A stretch of DNA of 64,000 nucleotides from positions 1,886,201 through 1,950,200 of the forward strand of contig NC_006685.1 of NCBI RefSeq assembly GCF_000091045.1, in the 5' to 3' direction. Below are positions 47,517 to 58,651 of the stretch, one piece after another; the stretch's first letter is position 1; every line of letters starts with the position of its first letter. Below the pieces are notes generated by a model. The model was given only the letters and a program-made list of their open reading frames with translations. It was not told the DNA's origin and searched no databases. The stretch is from Cryptococcus deneoformans JEC21. Taxonomy: Eukaryota; Basidiomycota; Tremellomycetes; Tremellales; Cryptococcaceae. Both the position numbers and the translations under genes were made by a program.

Positions 47517-49674
47517 TTAGGCAGGCAAACCATTGAATCCCACTGTACCCATATTCGCATCAGGGTTATACGAATAACTAATAATGCGTTGAGAAACAAA
47601 AACAAAAAGAATGACGAAGAATAAGAAAAAGGGGGCCCATCAGCATCGTTCAATTATAAAATGCAATCACAACACGGCAGCAAAACTCACTTGAAACACT
47701 GCTGCTGCAACGCATACTTTGCCCTCCTTTTCAACGGATTCGGATCCCATTCCGGTCCGGGCCGGTTTACTTGCAGATCCAAGACAAGGTCGTATGAGCG
47801 GGCATCGTTGACTTTGAAGTGGATGGAGCCGGTGAGACGTTCGGCCTTGTTGACTGCGAGGGGTTCAGGGAGGAGGAGGCGGGCTTGTCTGTGGGTGGGG
47901 GAAGAGTCGGGTAAGCGAGCAGAGGGGAAAGAAAAGGTGAGAGGTGGAACAAACGTCAGCGGCAAAGTCGATTTTGTATAGAGGGAAAAGGCGGGCGCTT
48001 ACTGCCAGTGTGTACGAGGGACTGGTTTTCAACAATGGCGAGACACGTGTTAACGGCTACAGCGCTCAAGGAAAGAAAAAAAAGGAAGCCTACTCACCAT
48101 TAGGCCCTGTTGAAAGTGTCACCGTGAGCCCGTCGGCTGGTGGAGGCGGGGTGGGACCAGGATTCAGCGGCTGCTCCTGCGTCATCCACTGCCAAGCGCT
48201 ATTGGGCGCCACGGGGAAATTCCAGTTTACGTCTTCCTCCGTTGGCGCTGGCCTCGGCTGGAAGTCGAGATCGAACCACGAGGCCAGACCGTGTACGAGA
48301 GAAGTGCGGGAGACGATAAAGTCAATGGGGATGGTGAATTCGAGAAGATCGTCGTTGGAGCAGGTGTAAAAGTCGAAAGATTTAGGAGGACAAGGGGTGG
48401 ATATAAGGCTGGTAGGTGGGAACATGCCGATGACGGGTTGGGCTAGTGCGTTTTAAATTAGTTTCAGAAAAAAATCGGTGTGATTGTCAAGGACAAGTTG
48501 TCAGATGCTTACCGAATACTTCTTCTCTCGCGGCGTCGTATAATGCAGAAAAGTCGGTTCCTAGAAGCACATCAACACCAAATCAGCCCGCCCATGCTTC
48601 GAAAAGGGTGAATCAGGAGAATTTTCTTTCTTACCAAACAGGGTGTTGTTGAAGAATTGCGCCTTTTGATCAGTTTCATTATAAAGACCTTCGTCTGAGA
48701 AGGGGCAGAAGAAGATATGTCCAGCTGAGGGTAAGAGCTGACCTCCAGGTTTGAGGAAAAGATCACGCGCGAGGATGAATGATTCGACCTGCCAAAGATG
48801 AACAGTCAGTACAAGGTTACACATGAAGCATATCAGAAGCTGGGTTCTCTTGCTACTGCTGTAGACCGACCATTCGTTCGTGCAAAAGCATCACGCCGAT
48901 AGGTTCCGATACGATAGTATCGACTTTACCAGTCTGTAACACTTGTTCTTGGACTCTTTTATTCTCCACCATACCTCGGACAATCCGTATACGGTCTTTG
49001 AGGTGTGGGTTCGTCCGGCCGCTCTTGGCAGCTTTGACCATCTATTGTATAAGCAGCTGTGTCAGCGATCATGTTGTTGCGTGTTTACAAAAAGGGAACG
49101 ACGAACGATTTCAATCTTTTCAGCCATTGAGGAAGCTTCAAGAGCAATGACTTGATTGGCACCCGCTTGAGCAGACATATAGGACAAGATTCCAGAACCT
49201 GTTTTTCCCTAGGCGTTAGCATCCCACACCTTATCATACGAGACTCTCGCGAGGAATCCCATTGCCAAAACTCACCAGCACCGACATCGAGCACCGTCTT
49301 TCCAGCAAACGCCACCGCTGCATTACCAAGGATAGCTTTCCTATAAGTTCCTGTACGTGCCACGTCCCCAATCATGTTTGCTCTGTGATGGAACGGAGGT
49401 TATTAGTTAGCTGTTTTTTTTTGGCCTTGATAAACGCTCTGATGGAAACTGCAACTTGCTGATTCTGAAGGGATGAGTAAAAGTTGAAATAAAAGTCGTG
49501 ATCCTTGACTTGGGAGCTTTCACTGACATGGTAATCAGTCGTGTCCATTACAGCAGTCCTAAAATCAGATGAGGCTCACTCATTCGCTTGCTCTTTCGTC
49601 TTCTCCTTCGGCATCTCATCAATAGGCTCTTGACCCTCGACCGCTATCTTCTTTTCAGCCTCCTCGTTTGACAT
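47517..49674 (-). CDS. CARM1/PRMT4-type protein arginine methyltransferase
   Basis: SAM-dependent methylation of arginine in histones or RNA-associated proteins is predicted. The start [20 protein letters not shown] is at 49674. After [20 protein letters not shown] come the SAM site [33 protein letters not shown], and the double-E loop [14 protein letters not shown], with both Glu and Met intact. The barrel domain contains [20 protein letters not shown] and the [16 protein letters not shown] motif. These segments resemble CARM1 more than PRMT1. The final exon is 47517-47577. The donor GTGAGT at 47685-47690 overlaps an apparent TGA; splicing the intron 47578-47690 gives [19 protein letters not shown] and then TAA. 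Reading without that intron would lose about 20 residues. CARM1-type enzymes are less common in fungi than PRMT1 or PRMT5 types. Confidence 0.88.
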
Positions 49675-49958
49675 GGTGAGTTGATCTATGGTGATGGGAT
49701 GGTGAAGATAGGTGTCTAAGGAGATGGATTGGGGGGATTGGGAGGTGAATGGGAAATGAAGTCACGCCGAAGGAAAAAAACAAGAGATAAATAAAAGCTC
49801 GGAACGTGATGCGGGGCCCCCGACGTATCGCGGCGATGATCACAGCCGGTCGATAGTACGTACGTACTGCGAGTGAATATGGCTAGGCGTATACATCTCC
49901 TGTGTGTATCCATCTTCTCTAAATAAAGAGTTCCTTGTATCAAATCAACAGCGCAAGC
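49675..49958. promoter_or_regulatory. Divergent promoter with 14-bp perfect palindrome
   Basis: A 284-bp spacer between the divergent methyltransferase and EEP-fold genes. AGTACGTACGTACT at 49855-49868 is a perfect palindrome and could be a binding site for a dimeric regulator. Confidence 0.5.
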
Positions 49959-51300
49959 ATGGTAAGCAGGCCAGAGAACAGTAACCTGGGACATTTCTCC
50001 CAAGAAAGCCCTCTTGAACAGATCCACATCGCAACCGTAAACGTGTACGCTCGTCATCAGATTGGATACCGGAGTCGCTCTGAACAATTGCACGATCACT
50101 GACTTTGTCCTGTACAGGAGAAACGGCCATCAGTGGTCCCCCCCAGCTGATCCCAAAAACGTATTCGCCGAGAAACCGTGGTCAGAACGTAAATCCCGTT
50201 TGGTCGATGCGCTTTTATCCACAGGCCCACTCGATATCCTCGGCTGTCAGGTGAGCAGCCATCCCCTCGCGGTAGTTGGTTTACCATTTCAGTGGGAATA
50301 CTGACTTTGTGCATATACAAAGGAAGTCTTCCATGATCAACTTGAAGACTTGCAGGAACTTTTGGGCGAGACGTACTCGCACGTAGGTTCAGGCCGCGAT
50401 GACGGCAAGCAAGGCGGGGAGTATAGTCCCATCTTTTTCGATCGTACCAAATTCGAACTGGTAAGGTGGGGTACAATGTGGTTATCCCGCACACCCAATG
50501 TCCCTGGATCCAAGGGCTGGGATGCTGTACGTCACTATCGCTTTTTCGCATGATTTTTGGTTGATCAAACGGTAACTTGTCATCTTTTTGACTGGCCAAA
50601 ATCAGGCTTTACCTCGCATTGCGACTCTTCTGACTCTCCGCTACAAAAACAAGGACAAAGGTGGAGAGCTGGTTCATGCTGTCAACACCCACTATGATCA
50701 TTTGGGAGTGAGAGCTAGAGCGGAAAGTAGTCTCTTAATCAGATCTGCAATTTGGCATTGGGTACATGATGTCGAGCGAAAGGAGAAGCCACCTGTGGTG
50801 GCACCAGTGGTCTTTTTTGGTGATTTCAGTAGGTTGATCAAATCGATTGCAGGGTGACGCTGATTGCTAACATTCAATTTCAAGACTCACCGCCGCAAGA
50901 GGATGGATACAAGAATATCACCTCCCTCCATCCCTTACCCTCTGGCCAACCATCATTTACCTTCCTTGACAGCTTCACTAACCTTCTCACCTCCTCCTCT
51001 TCTTCCGCTTCTGCTTTCTCAACCATCATCCCTCTCCAAACCCGCCCTTACGGCCCCCATCTGACATACACTGATTTCGCCCCTCCCGGCGCTCGAAATG
51101 CCACAAGAATCGATTTCGTCATGCTCGGTGCCGAGGTGGACAGTAATGATCCCTCCAAACGAGGAAAATCAAGAGGTGGATGGACGGTTGTGAGGTATGC
51201 GTGTGTGGATAACTGGGTGGAAGGGGATATGGAGGGTTGGAATGGGAGGTGGAGTGATCATAGAGCTGTAAGGGTTACGATCGCTAAGCGAAAAGAGTGA
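49959..51300 (+). CDS. Endonuclease/exonuclease/phosphatase-fold enzyme
   Basis: This metal-dependent phosphoesterase has the DNase I/EEP fold; the substrate (nucleic acid or phospholipid) is unknown. The start MVSRPENSNLGHFSQESP at 49959 runs into IHIATVNVRNG, restored over an intron that begins GTACGC. Catalytic motifs in order are DILGCQEVFHDQLEDL (metal Glu), VHAVNTHYDHLGVRARAES (His and Asp), FFGDFNSPPQEDGYK (Asp and Asn, restored over the intron at about 50830-50884), RIDFVMLG, and WSDHRAVRV (terminal Asp-His). The full catalytic set is present, so the enzyme is likely active. There is no signal peptide or transmembrane helix. It ends with TGA at 51298-51300. It is closer to the small fungal and bacterial EEP-domain proteins than to Ccr4 or inositol 5-phosphatases. 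Confidence 0.88.
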
Positions 51301-51485
51301 ATGAAATTTGATTAGGGAAGGAAAGGAACGGAAAGGGGGGGGCCCTCCAAAATGTACAAAGTATATTAACATGTGTGCACCTGGATGCATCAACCAGAAA
51401 AATTGTATTTCGTCGAACCAAACCCATCCAATTTTGATCTATCCAGTTCGAGCTAAAAAAAGTCGCAGTTTTCTGATGGGACAAA

Positions 51486-52997
51486 TTACGAATCGGCTCT
51501 TAATTGGGTAGCCTTGACCACAACAGGGATCATCTCCCCCGTAGCTAATGGATACGCCTGATGGTGAAGTACTGCAAGCAAGTTGCGCAAAATTGCAGAG
51601 TGAGCCGTTAGGGAGATATCTAAAATAGTATTTTAGAACCGCCATTAGTAAGGGATATCCCTGTTCCGCCCCAGGTGGATCAGGCATGCTGGATGGGACA
51701 CCTACAAGTCTCTTTTGCACCATCTTTACCGAACAATCTATCCATGGCCCTTTGTGCCCTCATCTGCATATGCGCGTCTGTCTCTCGATCGTCCGCCTTC
51801 CATAGCTCATCTTCTTCCGTTAACCCTTCTTCGATCTTAAAGTAGGGGAACCTTTTCTGTAATATAGTCTATTTCCACGATTAGTCCGATGCATCTTGTG
51901 CGATAATGAATGGAAAAAGAGCGAGAGGGAGAGAATAAGACGGTACAAAGGAAAGGGAAAGAAAGAAAAAGAATGCGAGAGAGAGAGGAAGTGACTCACC
52001 TTGGTCGACCGCTTATCACAAGTATGCCCGCCATACACCTCCCTCCAATCTTCCCAAACTTCCGGCGCCCTCCCCAGCAACGCCCCCCAACTCTCTTCCA
52101 ACGTTTGACCCGTCCTTATCATCGGGGAGACGTACCATCTCATCTCTTCTGACTTGATTGGTGCGCCCAAGGGAGCTTCGGCCACCCAGCAACGGTTTAC
52201 AGCTTGGGCTTGGGATTTCCCCAAGGGTGTTAGTTCGGGGTCGGGACCCCAGGTGATTTGATCGTCGTTGTTGAGATAGGTCCAGTACTCTTCCCATTTC
52301 TGGTAATGCATCAAGTCAAAAAAGTGAGGTGTTAGATAAGAATAGTTGATTTTGCAAAATACTAGACTTACGTCTAAGCCGTGCTTGGCAGAACCAAAGT
52401 TATGCCATCCTTGGCCGTGTCTCGCTATCATAGCCACGCTTCAGCCCCAGTTTATTTCCAAGATGACATGACATGCCATCCAAAAAAAGGAGTCACTAAC
52501 CAAGGAACATTACCTTGTAGTAAACACCCTCGGGCGCTTGATCTTGTAACTTTTTGATCGACGCTTTGAGCTTGTTCCATCTCTCGGGACTAGTATCGAT
52601 TAATCCAAAGCTTCTCTTCAGCTAAAAACATACAGCAATATAGCAAATAATCATAGAGTGACTGTCAGCCACATCCATAGAGCAGAAGGTTCAAGTTGAC
52701 AGTGATAATGGGTGGGGCCTTTAGTGTAAAGAGAGGTGGGGATGGTGCGAGCAAAGCTTACAAGGTCTTCAAACTTGATATGCTTGGGTTGAGGCCCGTT
52801 CTGGATAAAGTATCCTTGGACGATCTGTCAATTAGTTGCTTATCAGCTCTGACATTTCTCCCCTTTTCCTCTCATTGTCCAGAGAACGAACACACCTCAT
52901 AGCGGAAATCATGAGGCCTCTCCTCCAAGGTTGGGCTCGTCGCTGGTCCGCCAGACTCGGTGGACGCGACAGGCGGATTGTCGGGTTGATGCACCAT
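51486..52997 (-). CDS. Phosphoglycerate-mutase-like phosphatase (Pmu1-type)
   Basis: A histidine phosphatase of the PGM superfamily, similar to yeast Pmu1. The start MVHQPDNPPVASTESGG lies at 52995-52997. Catalytic RHG is in FLARHGQGWHNFGSAKHGLD, restored across an intron at about 52428-52510. ELTPLGKSQAQAVN and WYVSPMIRTGQTLEESW follow, and the second catalytic His is in LTAHSAILRNLLAV in the last exon. The last exon ends TQLRADS, with TAA at 51486-51488. A long pyrimidine-tract intron (about 51870-52000) separates the middle exons; a run-through frame there reads spurious sequence. Substrate specificity is not evident. Confidence 0.9.
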
Positions 52998-53858
52998 TGT
53001 TTTGTATTTTACTTTGGTATTTTTGTTGTTGTGGAGCGTAAGAGTAAGAGAAATGAGGTGAAGATATCAAAAACGATCAAAGGTATATACAAAGCAGGAA
53101 AGATGGATGAGAGATGTATGAATAAGAGCGAGAATAGGAGTGGATAAACTGCTGGGATAGGATAAGTGGAGGCTAAAATGCGTCGTTGATCGGTTCGGAC
53201 CGAAAGCTCGACTCGAAAGGGGAGGAGGAAGTGTGATACGCTTCCGGCGGGCGAATAATTGAGATGGGAAACGTTCGTTCTTCTACTGTCAGTCGAAGCC
53301 GTTTTTTATATCACTTCGCAGCCGCCCTTTCGTATTGAATAATAATCTACATAGGGCGGCCCACTGTTCCTATGAGTAAGATAAGAACACCAAAAAGGAA
53401 GGGGAATCCGCTGAAAAATCATCCAGCGGACAAACTAACCGGTCAATCTTTTTCTTTTTTTCTTTCTTTCATGTGGTGCTGCGCTGCTTCTTCTTCGCCC
53501 GCCTATGACTGAGAAAGTATATCCCCATAGTACATACACCCACATCACGGGTTTTGTTGATGTGAAGTAACTATGGAGACACACAGCGCCGATCATGACA
53601 TCATACTATGCATAAAAAATAGATGGAAAATTCTGGACCTGGAGACATTGCAGCGCTGGATGAGATGGAGTTATCACTGATGGTGTCTGTTGACAACCTT
53701 GATACATAACTAAGGAAGGAGAAAGATTGCCACCGATCACACATTATCATGCTGCATGCTATTATACCGTTTACACCTTTATACTAATACGGGATCAGGA
53801 TTTTTCTCCCCTCAGTTCCCAATGACTTCCCGCCCAACTGGATATATACCCCCTTACT
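52998..53858. other. Intergenic region upstream of the Pmu1-like gene
   Basis: About 860 bp hold the promoter of the Pmu1-like gene and the 3' flank of OMA1. A pyrimidine tract (TTTTTCTTTTTTTCTTTCTTTC, around 53449-53470) is the main feature. No gene is supported. Confidence 0.4.
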
Positions 53859-55563
53859 TTACCAAAGTCTTGAGCCATAAGTTCCCCCATTAGGGTTAAC
53901 AGCATCTAAGAATCCATTGAAATTGTCCGACGTTGTTCCGCAAGGACTTGCAGCTCTAATTTGTTGTGCCTGTTGGTTTTTTGCATGTGTTAAAAAGAAT
54001 GAGATGAATTGGATGATTAGCTCACATGTAACGGCGGGAAGGGAAGGGTGGAAGGACAGGATTGATGGAGGAGGGGAAGCAAGGGGCTTACCTCGGGCAT
54101 CCAATTCTCAAGCTGCTTTATACGTTTCGCATTGGCTGGGTGAGTAGAAAGAAAGTCGACTGACAGGCCTTTACCGCCTTCGGAAGCTGACATGCGTTGC
54201 CACATTTTTGAAGATTCAGTAGGATCGAAGCACGCTCGTCTGTTTGCCAGTTTACCGGGGAAAGGGGGGAATTCATGTGTCAGTTCAGATTTTGGAAATA
54301 ATAAATGACGATTATATACGGGAAACGGAAAGGAATGAGATGTATACGTACGACATGAGACGGAGACCGATAAAGTCGGCTTCACTCTCATTCTTTCTCG
54401 AGTTCGGCAACCTAACAAGTACACGCACCGTCAATTTGGGATCCAAGATGAGACGAAAAAAAGAGATTGATGTAACTTACTGCAGCATAAAAGTCAAGAG
54501 TAGACGACTAACACCTACATCAAGCCCAAGAGTCTCCAACAAAAGCCCAAGAGCAAAGAGAACCTTCATAGAGCTCATCCTCTCCGCAGGATGCCTAGCC
54601 ACTTGATGCGCGATTTCGTGCCCAAGAACAGTGGCCAATCCATCATCGTTGGCACTGACGGGCAAGATACCTGTAAAGACAAAGATCTTCCCACCAGGGA
54701 GGACGAAAGCGTTCTTGGTTTTCTTGTCGTCAATGACATATACCTATCAAAATCGAGTATGAGCCAGTGCCAAGGATAGATATGGAAGCATATGCTAGAT
54801 TAGGTTCAGACACATACCTCCCATTCCGTATCTTTCCCTTCCCTCACCTCCTTACCACCCTCTCCACCTCCCATAAATATATCCTTCACATCCACTCCTC
54901 CACCCCAAGCGGGCACTGTCCCCTCAATAGCACCCATCTCTCCACTCGACTTGACCCTGCCCAATCCACTCGATTCGATGATACGAGTTGCAACCTTCCT
55001 TACCCGTTTGCTTATCGGGTGATTAGGAGGGAGGAGGGCGCGGTCATATTCTGATAATGTTTGGAGCTGGGTTTGACGTCCCAGTTCACGTTCTTGGGCT
55101 TCGTCAACATCTATGAAACGTAATCTTCCTGTTTCGGGAACTCGTTCAAGACTAAACAAAGAAAGGAATGTGTCATAAGCAAGCCTTTTCATTTTGTTGT
55201 TACCAGATAAGCACCAACTCACTGGGTCACATAATAAATACCTCCACCACCAATCCCAATCCCATAGACCCACACAGCTCTATCCCCTCCCATTCTCCGT
55301 TTAACATACTGCCAAAGTGTGGGGCCGCCTCCACTAGGACCTGGGGATCCGCCAAAACTCGGTCTTTGGTCGAAACGCTCGTACTTTGCGTACGAGGGGC
55401 GGGTGGTGTGGAGGGCACGAGAGATGGGGGCGGACCGAGTCAGAGAGGGTGGAAAGGCGGTCCTGGAGCGGGGAAGGGGAAGAGTTGGTGGGCAATGGTT
55501 GGTGAGTGGGGTCGACCGGAGAATTGAAAGTCTGGTTGATGTTCGAGATATGCTCGACCACAT
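53859..55563 (-). CDS. OMA1: OMA1 mitochondrial inner-membrane metalloprotease (M48)
   Basis: Stress-activated zinc protease of the mitochondrial inner membrane, involved in quality control and cleavage of membrane proteins. The start MWSSISRTSTRLSILRSTPL is a mitochondrial presequence. A membrane segment (DRAVWVYGIGIGGGGIYYVTQ) precedes LERVPETGRLRFIDVDEAQE. The M48 zinc motif is LGHEIAHQVARHPAERM (HEIAH). A hydrophobic helix (VLFALGLLLETLGLDVGVS) and the third zinc ligand in NESEADFIGLRLMS follow; HPANAKRI lies downstream. About 440 residues end with TAA at 53859-53861 after NPNGGTYGSRLW. All catalytic residues are visible. It diverges from VMA5. Confidence 0.94.
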
Positions 55564-55945
55564 GGTGTGCTGCTAGGAAGATAGAGATGGCAGAGGAAAG
55601 AGTATGCAGAAGTGACAGCGAACAAAGAAAAAGCGTCTGTTGAAATGAAATACGTTTCCGATGACGCTGACGGATCTCCCCCGGCGAGACGCTGTCGATC
55701 ATTTGCCGATGGTGGAGGTCTAGGCCGCGTGCCTTCTCCAACCATGCCTATGCTTCTGACAAAACAACAGGCATGTCTAACAAGGCGCGCGGCGCGTCAT
55801 TAGGAACAACGGGCTATCGAGCGAGCGGTGAATGGAGGTAAATCAAGCCAACCGACGAGCACAACGTATTAATCCAGAATCGATCCTCCATCTCAATAAA
55901 CAACACCAACGACTGCAACGGCAACCTACAGATAGACCCAAGAGA
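55564..55945. promoter_or_regulatory. Divergent promoter, OMA1 / VMA5
   Basis: A 382-bp spacer between divergent start codons. No specific element is recognised. Confidence 0.4.
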
Positions 55946-57811
55946 TGCCCTCTGATTTGTGCTATTGGCTTATATCAGCCCCTCTCAAGGATGGTGATCC
56001 CGATGTCATGCTCAACGAAGTCAGGCAGGAGATCCCGGGCGTCTTTGCTGCTAAATGGGAGATACCCGAGCTCAAGGTGCGTCGTTTCGCAAAGATGCTA
56101 GCAGATTGGATGTATTAGGTAGATAGAAGTGACTAATGATGGGAGTAACGCCACGGAATACTAGGCTGGAACACTATCTTCCCTCTTAACCCTCTCTGAC
56201 TCTCTCCCCAAGATTGATTCTGCATTCACAACCACTGCTTCCAAACTGCTCGACCAACTCCGTTCATTAGTGGATAATGATAATGGCAAAATCGCACAGC
56301 ATGCGAGGGTGAATGACCGTCCGGCGGAGGAGTATTTGATGGCTGGAGGGGATGGGTTCAAATGGGATAAAGGAAGGTGGGGTGAGGGAGGCAAGGTGAC
56401 GGAAGTCGTTGGAGCGTTAAGTAAGGTAAGTTGTGATTGGATTTTTTGGCATGGCATTTGGAAATGTGATAAATAATGATTAAAACTGAGGGCTGACTGG
56501 ACTTGGGGTCTGTGTGCTATTTAGGAGATGGCCGTTATCGAAGCTACGCAAAGGGAAAAGGCGCAATCTTATAACCTTGCCAAGGGCGGCTTGACAACCC
56601 TTCAACGAAAGCAAATGTATGTCACTGCCCTCTCTAACAATTGCTGTGGCTGCCGCACACTGATAATGTCACAAAAGTGGTAACCTTTCTCAACGGTCAT
56701 TGCTGGACATTGTAAAGAAGGAGCACCTGGTAGAAGATAGCGAATATCTTGAAACTCTTATCGTCGCCGTTCCAAAGTGAGTCTTTTCATTCAGTCCTCA
56801 CACCTGTTGGGGGAGAGCGGAGGGACCGTATCCGTATCCGTGCTCTTATCTGACGAAGCGTGGCAGGAACCTCGCAAAGGACTGGTCCAATAAGTATGAA
56901 CGTTTGACAAGCATGGTCGTGCCCCGCAGCTCCCAGTGAGTGTTTTTGTCAGGGAAAATGTTGTAACTGCGAGACTGACGATATTGTTTCTACAATGTTC
57001 AGACAAATCGCTTCGGATGATGAGTATGTTTTGCAGACTGTAACCGTATTTAAAAAGGTCCGAGACGATTTTATCCACAAGTGTCGAGAAAACAAGCAAG
57101 TTTTTTCTTTCTCTATCCCTTCAGTGAATAAAGGGGACACATAGACTAATGTTAGGTGACAGATTTATTGTTAGAGACTTTACTTGGGACGATTCGGCAC
57201 TTGAGAAGCAAAGGAGGCAGCTTGCAGAGCTGGAGATAGAGGAGAAGGAGTTATGGGTGAGTATGCCTTCTTTCTCCTCCCCATCCCTCCCGCCTCCTCA
57301 AAAAGAGGAAAACGTCATTTGGGTCCCCATCTGACACACTTGGGTCGTAGACTGGGCTGTTACGCTTGACAAGAATAAACTTTTCAGAGGCCTATCAAAT
57401 CCTTGCACACCTCAAGACAGTCCGTCTCTTTGTTGAGAGTGTACTCCGGTACGGTTTACCTGCAGACTACGCCGGTGTCATCATCAAAGTACGTCTCCTT
57501 CCGTGCTTCTACTCGTATTCCTTGCTAAAAACGGTTACTAACCCTTTTCTTTCTTTCTTGCCCTACTTCTCTCATTCTCGTTTCCTCCGCCTCCGTAGCC
57601 CGATCGCAAAACGGCAGCGAAAACTCTCCGATCCATAACAACCCATTACGCTTACCTCAACAATTCTTCTCGCGACTCTTCTGCCCGGAAGGGTAAAGGA
57701 AAAGGCTCCTCATCAGCAATGGGAGATGATGTCGGTGGAGAGTGGGCGAGTGTGATGGAGGCAGAGTATTATGATATCGTGTTGTTTGAGATTCCTATGG
57801 TTATTTGCTAA
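55946..57811 (+). CDS. VMA5: V-type ATPase subunit C (V1 stalk)
   Basis: Subunit C links V1 to Vo and is central to reversible assembly of the vacuolar proton pump. The start ATG at 55946 gives MPSDLCYWLISAPLKDGDPD. Conserved segments read across about nine exons include VFAAKWEIPELK, AGTLSSLLTLSDSLPKIDS, KEHLVEDSEYLETLIVAVPK, KNLAKDWSNKYERLTSMVVPRSS, SDDEYVLQTVTVFKKV, FIVRDFTWDD, and FSEAYQILAHLKTVRLFVESV followed by LRYGLPADYAGVII. The C-terminus YYDIVLFEIPMVIC is typical. A short Ser/Gly/Lys insert (RKGKGKGSSSAMGDD) near the C-terminus is the only variable piece. The stop is TAA at 57809-57811. Confidence 0.96.
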
Positions 57812-58651
57812 AGATCAAAGAGATTAAAAGAATGATACATTTCTTTTTTCTTTTTTTTTTGATGTAAATCCCGTTGTGTTTTATCGATGGATGATGGCTT
57901 TGATAGACAGTGGAGATGGGCCGTTGCGAGCTCTAAGCAAGACACCTCTTTTATTACCACTGTTATTACTCTGTATCGGCCGTTCTTTTTCCTCTATCCC
58001 TTCTTTTGAGACCGGTCGCGCCACCGCCGGAAGGAGATGTAGTTGGCGTAACAGAGAAACAGGTATTATGAGACAGAGATATGATAGATACGTGAGGTAG
58101 TCGGTAAGACCCGAATCGAAAGTCGGCATATCCTCGTCAATAAAAATCGAGGCCACCTGACGGGGCAAGTGCAGTTTTTAAAAAGGAGAAAAGCCAGAGA
58201 GGAAATAACAATAGGGATAAACTAAATACATAGTAGTACCAATTGTTATTGCTGGGTGGCAGTCAGGTGGACGCATTCTCGACGGCATAGCACGGCATTC
58301 TTTCCAGGCACCGACTAATCTTACTTGTAATCAAATCCTCATCTCATTAGCAACTGGAGTTTTCGATTAGGGCCTCTTATAAGAATAAAAGTGGTGATCT
58401 CATGACGGGGGAATAGCCTCCCGTCTCCGGTCCGGCTATTCGTGGCTCGGGCCGAAAATAGTCGGGCGAACACAGCGAACACTCTGATGTCGACATCGGG
58501 TGGATGTCTCGGCGTGCGATAGATACTGATATATATCTACGGAGAAAAGACGGTCTAGCAGTTTTCAAACTTTTGGTTTCTAATCATCCATTCAACTATA
58601 TTATTTATCTATAAACTGAGTAACAAATAGCCCATAAACAAAACAGCAATC
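57812..58651. promoter_or_regulatory. Upstream region of the polyol dehydrogenase
   Basis: About 840 bp. Between 58400 and 58470 there is a GC-rich block with several CCG/CGG triplets (CTCCGGTCCGGCT, CTCGGGCCG) and an inverted repeat GACGGG...CCCGTC (58404-58409 and 58420-58425). These are possible Zn2Cys6-regulator sites. A TATATAT stretch lies near 58530. Confidence 0.4.
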
